Part shown: in pieces, positions 7,895 to 13,815 of the stretch
Layout of the letters: each line of letters opens with the position of its first letter
Position numbering within the stretch: position 1 is the first letter of the stretch
Assembly (NCBI GenBank): GCA_903915555.1
Contig: CAIWTL010000650.1
Coordinates: 1-15,800 of the forward strand
Source: an uncultured Micrococcales bacterium
GTDB taxonomy: Bacteria > Actinomycetota > Actinomycetes > S36-B12 > GCA-2699445
DNA: 15,800 bases
Direction: 5' to 3'
The notes under the pieces: model-generated
The model's database searches: none
Seen by the model: the letters and a program-made list of their open reading frames with translations, nothing else
What the model was told of the DNA's origin: nothing
Translations under genes and position numbers: made by a program

Positions 7895-8047
7895 GGAACG
7901 ATCAAGCGTCGGATGGTCGCTGTGATCCGGTGCGACCACGACTCGGAGTGGGCCGCGATGGTCCAGGTCGCTGAACTGCTCGGGGGCCGGCGCTCTCGAT
8001 GGGTGCGGAACGTGCTCACGGTGAGGACTCCGGTCCTTGCTGCTTGA
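7895..8047 (+). pseudogene. Likely remnant of an IS3-family OrfA (transposase helix-turn-helix)
   Basis: The frame ending at 8047 reads IKRRMVAVIRCDHDSEWAAM, then VQVAELLGGRRSRWVRN. This resembles the N-terminal helix-turn-helix of IS3-type OrfA proteins, where a stretch like RAVRMV...SEWAA...VAELLG...RKWVR is usual. Only about 50 residues can be aligned. The expected start motif, the second half of OrfA, OrfB and clear terminal repeats are absent, so this is a decayed fragment. The call comes from motif memory, not a database search. Confidence 0.45.
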
Positions 8048-8419
8048 CCGCCCATACGTCCCTGCGAGCCGCTATTGTTCACTTCCATCCATCCGGGCAG
8101 GCGTGGAGCACCCGCCATCGACAAGGAGACGCAGATGAGCAGCAGCAAGAAGAGCGGCCTCGCCGCCATTGCAACCCTGGTTCTTGTGATCGGCGCCCTG
8201 CTCACCGGGTGTGGTCAGAGCACTCCGGCACCTACCCCGGTGGAGGAGACGCCGACCCCTGTCACACAGTCCGACCAAGACGACGATCGCGATGACAAGG
8301 GTGACGACGACAAGGACGACCGCGACGACGACGACCGCGATGACAAGGGTGACGACGACAAGGACGACCGCGACGACGACCGTGATGACAAGGGTGACGA
8401 CGACAAGGACGACTGATCC
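8046..8419 (+). repeat. Direct repeat unit 1 (lipoprotein gene and upstream region)
   Basis: The upstream sequence, including a conserved CACTTCCATCCATCCGGGCA stretch, and the lipoprotein gene recur in the same orientation at 9168-9448. The second copy lacks two of three Asp-rich repeat units. The match ends right after the stop codon. Confidence 0.85.
8135..8416 (+). CDS. Asp-rich lipoprotein with three tandem acidic repeats
   Basis: The 93-residue protein begins MSSSKKSGLAAIATLVLVIG. It has a lipoprotein signal peptide with lipobox LLTGC, so Cys26 would be lipidated and the mature protein anchored on the outer face of the membrane. A short Pro/Thr linker follows (about 29-46). The rest is three units of the form DDDRDDKGDDDKDDR, 14-16 residues each, encoded by 45-48 base repeats between about 8279 and 8413. 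An AAGGAG ribosome binding site precedes the ATG well; an upstream in-frame start at 8075 would extend into the conserved non-coding part of the repeat and is unlikely. The highly charged tail might bind divalent cations or be an unstructured surface extension; this is inference. A frameshifted paralog starts at 9258. No family recognised. Confidence 0.75.
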   Translation: MSSSKKSGLAAIATLVLVIGALLTGCGQSTPAPTPVEETPTPVTQSDQDDDRDDKGDDDKDDRDDDDRDDKGDDDKDDRDDDRDDKGDDDKDD

Positions 8420-8423
8420 CTTC

Positions 8424-8783
8424 CCCTTCGGTGGCGCTACTGGGGTGAGACCTCTCGCGGTCGCGATCGATTCCGACGGCAATGTCTACACTTCCAATCA
8501 GCCAGCGGCACGGTGACCACGAGCGACCTGCTCCTTGCGCGGTAACCGGTTGCGCGGCGCTGTGGCGCAGCGGTTGTGTGACGTGACCGTGACCTCTCCC
8601 CGGCGGTCGGCGGCTGCGCGGGTGGCGATGGTGCGTATCACCGCGGCACCGACCTGTACCACGGGCCTGCGCATCTCGGCTGTGGTCGCGGCCAAGAAGG
8701 CCGGTAAGACCCGCGCGACGTGGCGCAAGACCTGGCGGGTGACCGGGGCATCGATCACCTGCCGAATCCAGGGCACCGGCTGA
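8424..8783 (+). pseudogene. Likely remnant of an NHL-repeat (beta-propeller) surface protein
   Basis: Just after the lipoprotein stop, a different frame reads FGGATGVRPLAVAIDSDG then NVYTSNQ, which looks like one NHL-type propeller repeat. It stops at 8516, but a one-base shift near 8503 continues as SGTVTTSD, the usual end of such a repeat. A second piece in another frame (about 8580-8783) reads VAMVRITAAPTCTTGLR, then TRATWRKTWRV, then TCRIQGTG before the stop. It has strongly coding-like third positions and resembles a C-terminal domain of actinobacterial surface proteins. I read this as a gene that lost its N-terminus and collected frameshifts. The assignment rests on motif recognition only. 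Confidence 0.45.
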
Positions 8784-8793
8784 TCCAAGGAAC

Positions 8794-8842
8794 ACACCAC
8801 CCACCTCCCGGTCATCGTTGTGGCCGAAGCGGTGGGTGGTGT
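8794..8842. terminator. Hairpin between convergent copy A' and the NHL remnant
   Basis: CACCACCCACC (8795-8805) pairs perfectly with GGTGGGTGGTG (8831-8841), and one further A-T pair extends the stem to 12. The 25-base loop is nearly the same as in the copy at 7456-7498. Lying between two convergent reading frames, it could stop transcription in both directions. Confidence 0.55.
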
Positions 8843-8857
8843 TCGCGCCCGACGGGG

Positions 8858-9061
8858 TCAGGCGGTGGCGGTGGTGGTGGCGGGGGCGGGGGCCGAGTCG
8901 GCGAAGGTCGGGGTGAGGGAGGTGAGCATCTGATCGACGCCCGCCACCGCGAGAACGGTCCCGATGACCACAGCGATCAGCAGCAGCACGGTAAGGGCGG
9001 CGGTGGAGTTGATACGCGCATCGGCGAACGCGGTGATGGTGGGCAGGTCGGTGGGGGCCAT
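8858..9061 (-). CDS. Small single-pass membrane protein, copy A'
   Basis: The 67-residue paralog of the protein at 7228-7437 starts MAPTDLPTITAFADARINS. The hydrophobic segment VLLLIAVVIGTVLAVAGV is identical, followed by GVDQMLTSLTPTFADS and a Pro/Thr/Ala tail that differs from copy A. I chose the ATG at 9061 because it aligns with the start of copy A and follows a GAGGA ribosome binding site; a TTG at 9076 overlaps that site. The leader upstream is nearly identical between copies, so both may share the same control. Function unknown. Confidence 0.7.
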   Translation of the reverse strand: MAPTDLPTITAFADARINSTAALTVLLLIAVVIGTVLAVAGVDQMLTSLTPTFADSAPAPATTTATA

Positions 9062-9167
9062 GACGGGTTTCCTCAAGTAGCGATGTGATTCTGACGTTCT
9101 CGTGATTCCCCCCGAAGTGGGTCACGACGCGGCGGTGCCGTGCCGGAACGTTCCGGCGTCAGGGCGC

Positions 9168-9448
9168 ACCGCCCTGACCTACCTGCGGGGCGGCTCTTGT
9201 CCACTTCCATCCATCCGGGCAGGCGTGGAGTACCCGCCACCGACAAGGGAGAGGCAGATGGGCACCAGCAAGAAGAGCGGCCTCGCCGCCATTGCAACCC
9301 TGGTTCTTGTGATCGGCGTCCTGCTCACCGGGTGTGGTCAGAGCACTCCGGCACCTACCCCGGTGGAGGAGACGCCGAACCTGTCACACAGTCCGACCAA
9401 GACGACGACCGCGATGACAAGGGTGACGACGACAAGGACGACTGATCT
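9168..9448 (+). repeat. Direct repeat unit 2 (lipoprotein gene and upstream region)
   Basis: This is the second copy of the unit at 8046-8419, with the conserved upstream region, signal-peptide segment and one Asp-rich unit instead of three. It abuts the right arm of the inverted duplication at 9168. Confidence 0.85.
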
Positions 9449-9485
9449 CTGGCAGGTCGGCATTCCACCTGACGGACCTCCCTAG
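9258..9485 (+). pseudogene. Frameshifted duplicate of the Asp-rich lipoprotein
   Basis: The reading frame starts MGTSKKSGLAAIATLVLVIG, keeps the lipobox LLTGC, and matches the intact copy through PVEETP. One base is then missing relative to the first copy (GCCGAACCTG here against GCCGACCCCTG at about 8250), so the Asp-rich region is read in another frame as a Thr-rich stretch (TKTTTAMTRVTTTRTT). Translation then continues into unrelated sequence to a TAG at 9485, giving 75 residues. The original frame (DDDRDDKGDDDKDD) ends at 9445. A GGGAGAGG-type ribosome binding site precedes the ATG. It could be a pseudogene, a functional variant with a new surface tail, or a sequencing error; I favour a pseudogene or variant. 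Confidence 0.65.
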
Positions 9486-9521
9486 CCCGATGTCCCTCGT
9501 CGTGGGCATGTCAATGGCCGT

Positions 9522-9556
9522 TCTGGTCCTTCATCCCGCAAGGATCAAGGACCAGA
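9522..9556. terminator. Bidirectional hairpin between the lipoprotein duplicate and the Lnt-like gene
   Basis: TCTGGTCCTT (9522-9531) and AAGGACCAGA (9547-9556) form a perfect 10-base-pair stem with a 15-base loop. It sits at the stop codon of the minus-strand Lnt-like gene and 37 bases after the plus-strand stop at 9485, so it may terminate both. Confidence 0.55.
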
Positions 9557-10438
9557 CACGTTGCTCACCGCAGTGGGGTCCCATCTGCCGTCCCGGATCC
9601 GCAATCGGATCTGGGCCACGATGCGGATCACCAGTACCAGGACACAGAGGTATCCGACGAGGGGACCAGTGCTGGTGTACCAGGCTCCCCGCGGCCCGAG
9701 CGGAACAGCCGCGGTCAGTAGTTTCTGGCCGCCGTCGGGCCCCATGTCGGCGTCCGCGAGTACGGTGCCCGTCGCGTCGACCATGGCGGACCCGTTGAAG
9801 TTCTCACCCTTCACGAAGGAGACCCGGTTCTCGGCAGCCCGGATCTGTACGGTCTGGATGCGGGTGGCAGCGAAGTTGGTCCAGTCGCCGACGGATGCGG
9901 TCATGATCTGGGCGCCGTTCTCGACCATGTTGCGTGTCGGGTCCTCGAAGGAGAAGTCGAAGCAGATGATCATGCCGACAGTCCCGAACGCGGTGTCGAA
10001 CACGGGGTAGCGCTGGGGTTGGACGAATGCCTCGTTGTCAAGGATCACCGGATGGATCTTGTAGTAGACGCCGACCAGTCGGCCATCGGGATCCCACAGA
10101 CCCGTCATGTTCGAAGCAGTGGGATCAGGCGCCCCGACCGACCACCCGGTCTGGATGTAGGTTCCGGTCTCACGGGCCAGTTTCTGGACGAATTCCCGTC
10201 GGTCAGTGCGTGGATCGAACGGCAGGACCACCTCTCCCCACACCACCATGCTGGCGCCCTGGTCGGCGGCCTGTCGGGTCATCGTTGCGAGCTTCCGGTA
10301 GACCGCAGGGGTCGGCTCACCGCCACCGGCTGCGGTGTAGCCGTCGCCCGGGCCGATCTGCACCGCCGCCATCGTGACGGCGGGGCCCTCTGTCGCCCGG
10401 GTCGTCGAGAAGATCCAGCCCGCCAGGAGGAACCACAC
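9545..10438 (-). CDS. Nitrilase-superfamily membrane protein, Lnt-like catalytic domain (5' end probably frameshifted)
   Basis: From GTG at 10438 this reads 297 residues: a hydrophobic start (VWFLLAGWIF), then a carbon-nitrogen hydrolase domain, then a C-terminal membrane segment (about 258-276). The catalytic triad is visible: Glu69 in VVWGEVVLP, Lys127 in YYKIHPV, Cys159 in GMIICFDFSFED. The domain followed by a terminal membrane helix is the layout of apolipoprotein N-acyltransferase (Lnt), which acylates the N-terminal Cys of lipoproteins at the membrane. Full Lnt has many more N-terminal helices and is usually near 500 residues, so this is a short relative. GTG 10438 has no ribosome binding site. 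An upstream frame (10616 to about 10455) supplies a plausible N-terminus with one helix, needing a single-base shift to join; together they would give about 356 residues. Substrate uncertain. Confidence 0.75.
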   Translation of the reverse strand: MWFLLAGWIFSTTRATEGPAVTMAAVQIGPGDGYTAAGGGEPTPAVYRKLATMTRQAADQGASMVVWGEVVLPFDPRTDRREFVQKLARETGTYIQTGWSVGAPDPTASNMTGLWDPDGRLVGVYYKIHPVILDNEAFVQPQRYPVFDTAFGTVGMIICFDFSFEDPTRNMVENGAQIMTASVGDWTNFAATRIQTVQIRAAENRVSFVKGENFNGSAMVDATGTVLADADMGPDGGQKLLTAAVPLGPRGAWYTSTGPLVGYLCVLVLVIRIVAQIRLRIRDGRWDPTAVSNVSGP

Positions 10439-10616
10439 CCGGGTGACCGCGACCGCCGTTCCTGCTGTCCGCTTGACCGCCGTATTCCCGCATGGCCGGG
10501 ACGACGGGAACCACCGACAGCACCGATAGCGCCAGACCGCTCAGGACCCGCCGTCCGACATGGTCTGCGGGACCCTCCGGCTCCGCCGCCGGTGCCCGGT
10601 CCGCGACAGTGGTCAT
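10439..10616 (-). pseudogene. Probable N-terminal part of the Lnt-like protein in a different frame
   Basis: ATG at 10616 opens MTTVADRAPAAEPEGPADHV followed by a hydrophobic helix (VLSGLALSVLSVVPVVPAM) and MREYGGQADSRN. Up to about 10455 this frame has coding-like third positions; beyond that the coding-like character moves to the frame of the downstream nitrilase domain. One extra base near 10455-10460 would explain this. It is either a natural frameshift mutation or a sequence error. A promoter-like pair lies upstream. Confidence 0.5.
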
Positions 10617-10641
10617 GCGTAGCTCGTCTCTCTTTCGGGCG

Positions 10642-10670
10642 AGCATCGCGAGTGTGGCGCAGTGTGGCAA
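10642..10670 (-). promoter_or_regulatory. Promoter candidate for the Lnt-like gene
   Basis: On the minus strand TTGCCA (10670-10665) and GATGCT (10647-10642) are spaced by 17 bases, 25 bases before the ATG at 10616. It lies downstream of the tRNA terminator, so the gene would need its own promoter here. Confidence 0.4.
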
Positions 10671-10737
10671 CCGCACGGCACCGCCGGGCGCTGCAACGCC
10701 TGGGCGTAGGACGGCGTTCCCGAGGACATGCAAGCAA

Positions 10738-10778
10738 GAAAAATGTCCCGGGACATCCGATAAGGATGTCCCGGGACA
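10738..10778 (-). terminator. Intrinsic terminator of the tRNA operon
   Basis: A perfect 15-base-pair stem (10744-10758 with 10764-10778) has a 5-base loop and, read on the minus strand, is followed by a run of T residues. Each stem arm contains the 12-base palindrome TGTCCCGGGACA. It lies six bases beyond the tRNA-Val CCA end. Confidence 0.9.
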
Positions 10779-10784
10779 ACACAC

Positions 10785-10860
10785 TGGTGGGCGATACAGG
10801 GATCGAACCTGTGACCTCTTCCGTGTCAAGGAAGCGCGCTAGCCACTGCGCCAATCGCCC
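10785..10860 (-). tRNA. tRNA-Val (anticodon GAC)
   Basis: The 76 nt cloverleaf read on the minus strand has acceptor stem GGGCGAT/ATCGCCC, anticodon stem CTTCC/GGAAG around TTGACAC (anticodon GAC), T loop GTTCGATCC, discriminator A and an encoded CCA. It is the last gene of a three-tRNA minus-strand operon. Confidence 0.97.
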
Positions 10861-10885
10861 TCGGGAAGTCCACGTAGGACCGCCG

Positions 10886-10956
10886 AGGTGGAGACGGGAT
10901 TTGAACCCGTGTAGACGGATTTGCAGTCCGTTGCCTCGCCTCTCGGCCACTCCACC
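10886..10956 (-). tRNA. tRNA-Cys (anticodon GCA)
   Basis: A 71 nt cloverleaf with acceptor GGTGGAG/CTCCACC, anticodon loop CTGCAAA (GCA), T arm GTTCAAATCC and discriminator U, which is typical of tRNA-Cys. CCA is not encoded. It is the middle gene of the operon. Confidence 0.97.
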
Positions 10957-10993
10957 GAGGAGAGTCCTGCCGGAGACCGTAGGACTTCTTCCG

Positions 10994-11066
10994 AGCGGAC
11001 GACGGGATTCGAACCCGCGACCCTCACCTTGGCAAGGTGATGCTCTACCAACTGAGCCACGTCCGC
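10994..11066 (-). tRNA. tRNA-Gly (anticodon GCC)
   Basis: A 73 nt cloverleaf with acceptor GCGGACG/CGTCCGC, anticodon loop TTGCCAA (GCC), T loop GTTCGAATCC and discriminator U. CCA is not encoded. It is the first gene of the operon; its 5' end faces the pabB promoter about 50 bases away. Confidence 0.97.
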
Positions 11067-11117
11067 GTGACCCGGGCTCCCCCGGGACGCCCCTACCTTA
11101 GCCGACCGCCTCGGTGG

Positions 11118-11153
11118 GCGACAAAGCACGGTGGGCTGCGGGATGATCGGGTC
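11118..11153 (+). promoter_or_regulatory. pabB promoter candidate, possibly leaderless
   Basis: GCGACA (11118-11123) and GATGAT (11142-11147) are spaced by 18 bases. Transcription would be expected to start about 7 bases after the -10, which is the GTG start codon of pabB at 11154. No ribosome binding site is seen, consistent with leaderless translation. Confidence 0.4.
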
Positions 11154-12188
11154 GTGCCGCCGTCGCCCGAGTTGCCTGCCCTGGCAGCCTTCCCCGGGAC
11201 GACTGCCCGCGAACTCGAGGTCGTCAGCCACGACATCTCCGATCTGGACACCGGCGGCCGGTGGGCGGTGGCCATCACGTTCGAGGGCCGTGCCACGTTG
11301 GCGCGCTTCGGCTCATGGACCTCGGAGCCCCCCCGGCCCGACGAGATCGGTCGTTGGTATGGCCCGGCGTCCGCGGACTGGAGCGACAGTCTGGGGGAGT
11401 CGTCCTACATCGCCGCCGTGGATGACATCAAGGAGCGGATCGCGGCGGGCGATGTCTACCAGGTCAACCTGTGCCGGGTGCTGTCGGCGAGCATGCCGGA
11501 CCCGGCCGCGATGGATCCCGGCGCGCTGTGGCGGCATCTGCGAGAGGGCAACCCGGCGCCGTATGAGGGGTTTCTCCGACTCCCGGGTCTGTCGATCGTG
11601 TCGGCATCCCCCGAACTCTTCCTCTCCGTGGAGGGGGGGCGTCTGATGTCCGGTCCTATCAAAGGCACTGCCCGGGAGGAGAGCGGACTCACCGACAAGG
11701 ATCGCGCCGAGAACATCATGATCGTGGACCTGATCCGCAACGACCTGTCGCGGGTGAGCCTGCCGGGCAGCGTTGCTGTGCCGGGACTCCTCACCGTGGA
11801 GCGGCACCCGGGTCTGGTGCACCTGGTGTCCTACGTCAGCGGTGAACTCCTCCCGGACACCGGATGGCCGGACATCCTGGCGGCAACGATGCCCCCCGGC
11901 TCCGTGTCAGGCGCACCCAAGTTGTCCGCACTGTCGGTCATCGGTGACCTCGAGCCGGTACCTCGCGACTTCTACTGCGGTGCGTTCGGGTGGATCGACA
12001 GCGAGGCGGGTACCGCGCAACTGGCTGTGGCCATCCGTTCGTTCTGGGTGGATGGGGCAACAGTCCGGTTCGGCACGGGTGCAGGCATCACCTGGGGGAG
12101 CGAGCCGAGGGGGGAGTGGGAGGAGACGCAGTTGAAGGCGCGTCGACTGGTGGGGCTGGCGAGTGCGCCTGGGATGCTTGTTCCATGA
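11154..12188 (+). CDS. pabB: Aminodeoxychorismate synthase component I
   Basis: A 344-residue chorismate-binding enzyme. With a glutamine amidotransferase partner (PabA, not in this window) it converts chorismate to 4-amino-4-deoxychorismate for folate. Seen: GDVYQVNLCR, PIKGTA (168-173, with the lysine expected in this family), ENIMIVDLIRNDLSRV and GSVSGAPKLSAL. The open frame reaches back into the tRNA-Gly gene, so its first ATGs cannot be used; GTG at 11154 is the first sensible start. It is shorter than E. coli PabB because the N-terminal part is reduced, as in many actinobacterial homologs. Its stop overlaps the pabC start as ATGA, so the two are coupled. An anthranilate synthase identity is unlikely given the pabC neighbour and the short N-terminus. 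Confidence 0.9.
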   Translation: MPPSPELPALAAFPGTTARELEVVSHDISDLDTGGRWAVAITFEGRATLARFGSWTSEPPRPDEIGRWYGPASADWSDSLGESSYIAAVDDIKERIAAGDVYQVNLCRVLSASMPDPAAMDPGALWRHLREGNPAPYEGFLRLPGLSIVSASPELFLSVEGGRLMSGPIKGTAREESGLTDKDRAENIMIVDLIRNDLSRVSLPGSVAVPGLLTVERHPGLVHLVSYVSGELLPDTGWPDILAATMPPGSVSGAPKLSALSVIGDLEPVPRDFYCGAFGWIDSEAGTAQLAVAIRSFWVDGATVRFGTGAGITWGSEPRGEWEETQLKARRLVGLASAPGMLVP

Positions 12189-13012
12189 AGGCGTGGCTGA
12201 ATGGCGAGATCGTCGACCTCGACGAGCCGGCGATCTCCCTCCTGGATCATGGGCTGACCGTGGGCGACGGTGTCTTCGAGACACTGAGAACCACTCCCGA
12301 CGGAGACGCATTCGCGCTCACCCGGCACGTCGAGCGGCTGCGTCGGTCCGCGGCCGGGCTGGGGCTCACCCCGCCGGATCCCGACGACATCGCCGTCGCG
12401 GTCAGGGCGGCGCTGGCAGCCAACGTGGGGTTGGATCTGCAACACGGACGCGTCCGCGTGACGCTGACGTCCGGGCCCGGTCCGCTGGGCAGCGAGCGAG
12501 GACCGGGGCCATACACGCTGGTCGTCACGGTCCAGCCGGGCCGACCGTGGCCCGATACCGCTGCTGTGGGGGTGCCGCCGTGGCCCCGCAACGAACGGTC
12601 CCCCCTCACCGGGTTGAAGACGACGTCGTACGCGGAGAATGCGGTCATGCTGGCGTGGGCCAAGGAGCGGCAGTTCGAAGAGGCCGTCATGGGCAACCTC
12701 GCCGGCGATCTCTGTGAGGGGACGGGCAGCAACATCTTCGTCGTCATCGACGACCAGGCCTTCACGCCGACATTGGATTCGGGGTGCCTGAACGGCATCA
12801 CACGCCAACTGGTCATCGAATGGGGAGACGTCATCGAGCGGGACTTCCCGCTGCAGATTCTGGAGACAGCGGACGAGGTGTTCCTCACGTCCTCGACACG
12901 CGACGTGCAGCCGGTGGACCGGGTCGATGGCAGGCAGGTCCCGGTGGGCCCGGTGACCACGCGACTCAGACAACTGTTCGCCGAGCGCAGTGTCGAGGAT
13001 GTGGACCCGTGA
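12185..13012 (+). CDS. pabC: Aminodeoxychorismate lyase
   Basis: A 275-residue fold-type IV PLP enzyme starting MKAWLNGEIVDLDEPAISLL. It would split 4-amino-4-deoxychorismate into p-aminobenzoate and pyruvate. Seen: the N-terminal DHGLTVGDGVFETLR motif, the PLP lysine Lys145 in GLKTTSYAENAVMLAWA, Glu178 in CEGTGSNIF, and the late FLTSSTRDVQPV motif that contributes to phosphate binding in this fold. The ATGA overlap with pabB fixes the start and supports PabC over branched-chain or D-amino acid aminotransferases, which share the fold. The cytoplasmic product feeds folate synthesis. Confidence 0.9.
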   Translation: MKAWLNGEIVDLDEPAISLLDHGLTVGDGVFETLRTTPDGDAFALTRHVERLRRSAAGLGLTPPDPDDIAVAVRAALAANVGLDLQHGRVRVTLTSGPGPLGSERGPGPYTLVVTVQPGRPWPDTAAVGVPPWPRNERSPLTGLKTTSYAENAVMLAWAKERQFEEAVMGNLAGDLCEGTGSNIFVVIDDQAFTPTLDSGCLNGITRQLVIEWGDVIERDFPLQILETADEVFLTSSTRDVQPVDRVDGRQVPVGPVTTRLRQLFAERSVEDVDP

Positions 13013-13075
13013 GGAACGGATCCGTGCGGTCGACGGTGGCGATCATTCGGGCTCACCCCGACACGTGAACAGCGG

Positions 13076-13468
13076 TCAGTCTGTTCCGCGGTCATCCATG
13101 AAGGTCATGACATTGTCCAGCAGGATGTCGGTGTCGAAGGGGCGGGCGACCCAAGCGTTGGCACCTGCCAGGTAGACCGGCCAGGTGATGTCGTCGTCGA
13201 TCAGGGAACTGACCACGATGATGGGCAGCTCCCGCGCGCGGTAGGTGGCCCGGACGTGGCGGATCAGGTCCAGGCCATTCATGCCCGGCAACTCGATGCA
13301 GGTGAGCAGTGCGTCATAGCTGTCCTGTTGCAGCGAACGCAGTCCCATCTCGGCCGAGGCGGCGAGCGTCCACTCGACGTCGGGGGCCACCACGCCCACG
13401 GTGTCACGCACCAACTCAGCCATCTCGTGATGACATTGGACGACCAGTATCCGTCGTGCACGGCCCAT
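13076..13468 (-). CDS. Stand-alone receiver-fold protein with degenerate active site
   Basis: A 130-residue single-domain protein, starting MGRARRILVVQCHHEMAELV, with the full beta/alpha pattern of response-regulator receivers (PGMNGLDLIRHVRA, ELPIIVVSSL, ANAWVARPF). The key residues are changed: the acidic pair after beta-1 is Gln11/Cys12, the phospho-acceptor Asp position is Cys57 (LLTCIELPGMNG), and the conserved Lys is Arg109. Ordinary phosphorylation is therefore not possible. Such pseudo-receivers usually act by protein-protein contact or bind other ligands. There is no output domain. It diverges from a LuxR-type gene whose receiver is also degenerate. The ribosome binding site is weak (GGGGG about 8 bases before the ATG). 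The family is certain; the role is unknown. Confidence 0.88.
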   Translation of the reverse strand: MGRARRILVVQCHHEMAELVRDTVGVVAPDVEWTLAASAEMGLRSLQQDSYDALLTCIELPGMNGLDLIRHVRATYRARELPIIVVSSLIDDDITWPVYLAGANAWVARPFDTDILLDNVMTFMDDRGTD

Positions 13469-13815
13469 GGCGAGACCCCCGTTCGCGACCTGGACGTCAC
13501 GATACGCGGTCCTGCTTCCGTCGGGAGTCGCACCGGGTTGCCCATGGAGTGGTCAATCTTCCCGTCTCAATCGGAGTCGTGCCTCGGATCCCGCTGGACC
13601 AGAGCTCCAAGGAAGGGTGGGCTGCGGCTGGTCGTGATGATCTGCCCGCCCTGCTGGACCTCTCCATCCCGAGGGCGAAATGTCCGGATTCGGGGGGGTG
13701 ACCCGCTGCGGAGTAGGGTCCACCCCCCTGTATAACCGTGGGCGATGGTGATTTCATGATCAAGAGATCGGCAGTCCCGGCCAGCGGCGCCGACCAGCAA
13801 AGGTGATCGACGTGG
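13469..13815. other. Divergent intergenic region of the two atypical regulators
   Basis: These 347 bases hold no supported gene apart from a possible 16-codon leader. They contain an imperfect inverted repeat, GGGGGGTGACCC (13693-13704) with GGGTCCACCCCCC (13716-13728), and a TATAAC hexamer (13731-13736) directly after it. The latter could be the -10 of the LuxR-type gene with the repeat as an operator over the -35 area. A short ORF (13756-13806, MIKRSAVPASGADQQR) with GGTGA before its ATG ends 9 bases before the LuxR-type start and could be a leader peptide. Confidence 0.4.

Larger units (their letters stand above)
8787..9168 (-). repeat. Right arm of inverted duplication (membrane-protein cassette)
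   Basis: This is the inverted counterpart of 7121-7506, carrying the 16-base palindrome (9142-9157), the leader stem-loop, copy A' of the membrane protein gene and its hairpin. It ends at 9168, exactly where the second lipoprotein repeat unit begins. Confidence 0.9.

Noticed and set aside
8279..8413. Short tandem repeats considered as a CRISPR array
   Set aside because: The 45-48 base units are contiguous, have no spacers and encode an in-frame acidic peptide.
10785..11066. tRNA operon as the attachment site of an integrated element covering the duplicated region
   Set aside because: No integrase gene and no repeated tRNA 3' end were seen in the window.
11037..11153. Upstream extension of pabB to an ATG at 11037
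   Set aside because: It would start inside the tRNA-Gly gene; the extra residues look non-coding.
11990..12184. Upstream extension of pabC inside pabB
   Set aside because: It overlaps pabB for 195 bases; the ATGA-linked ATG at 12185 matches the normal N-terminus of the family.
13009..13068. 19-codon ORF overlapping the pabC stop (GTGA)
   Set aside because: Very short, no ribosome binding site of its own and no other support.
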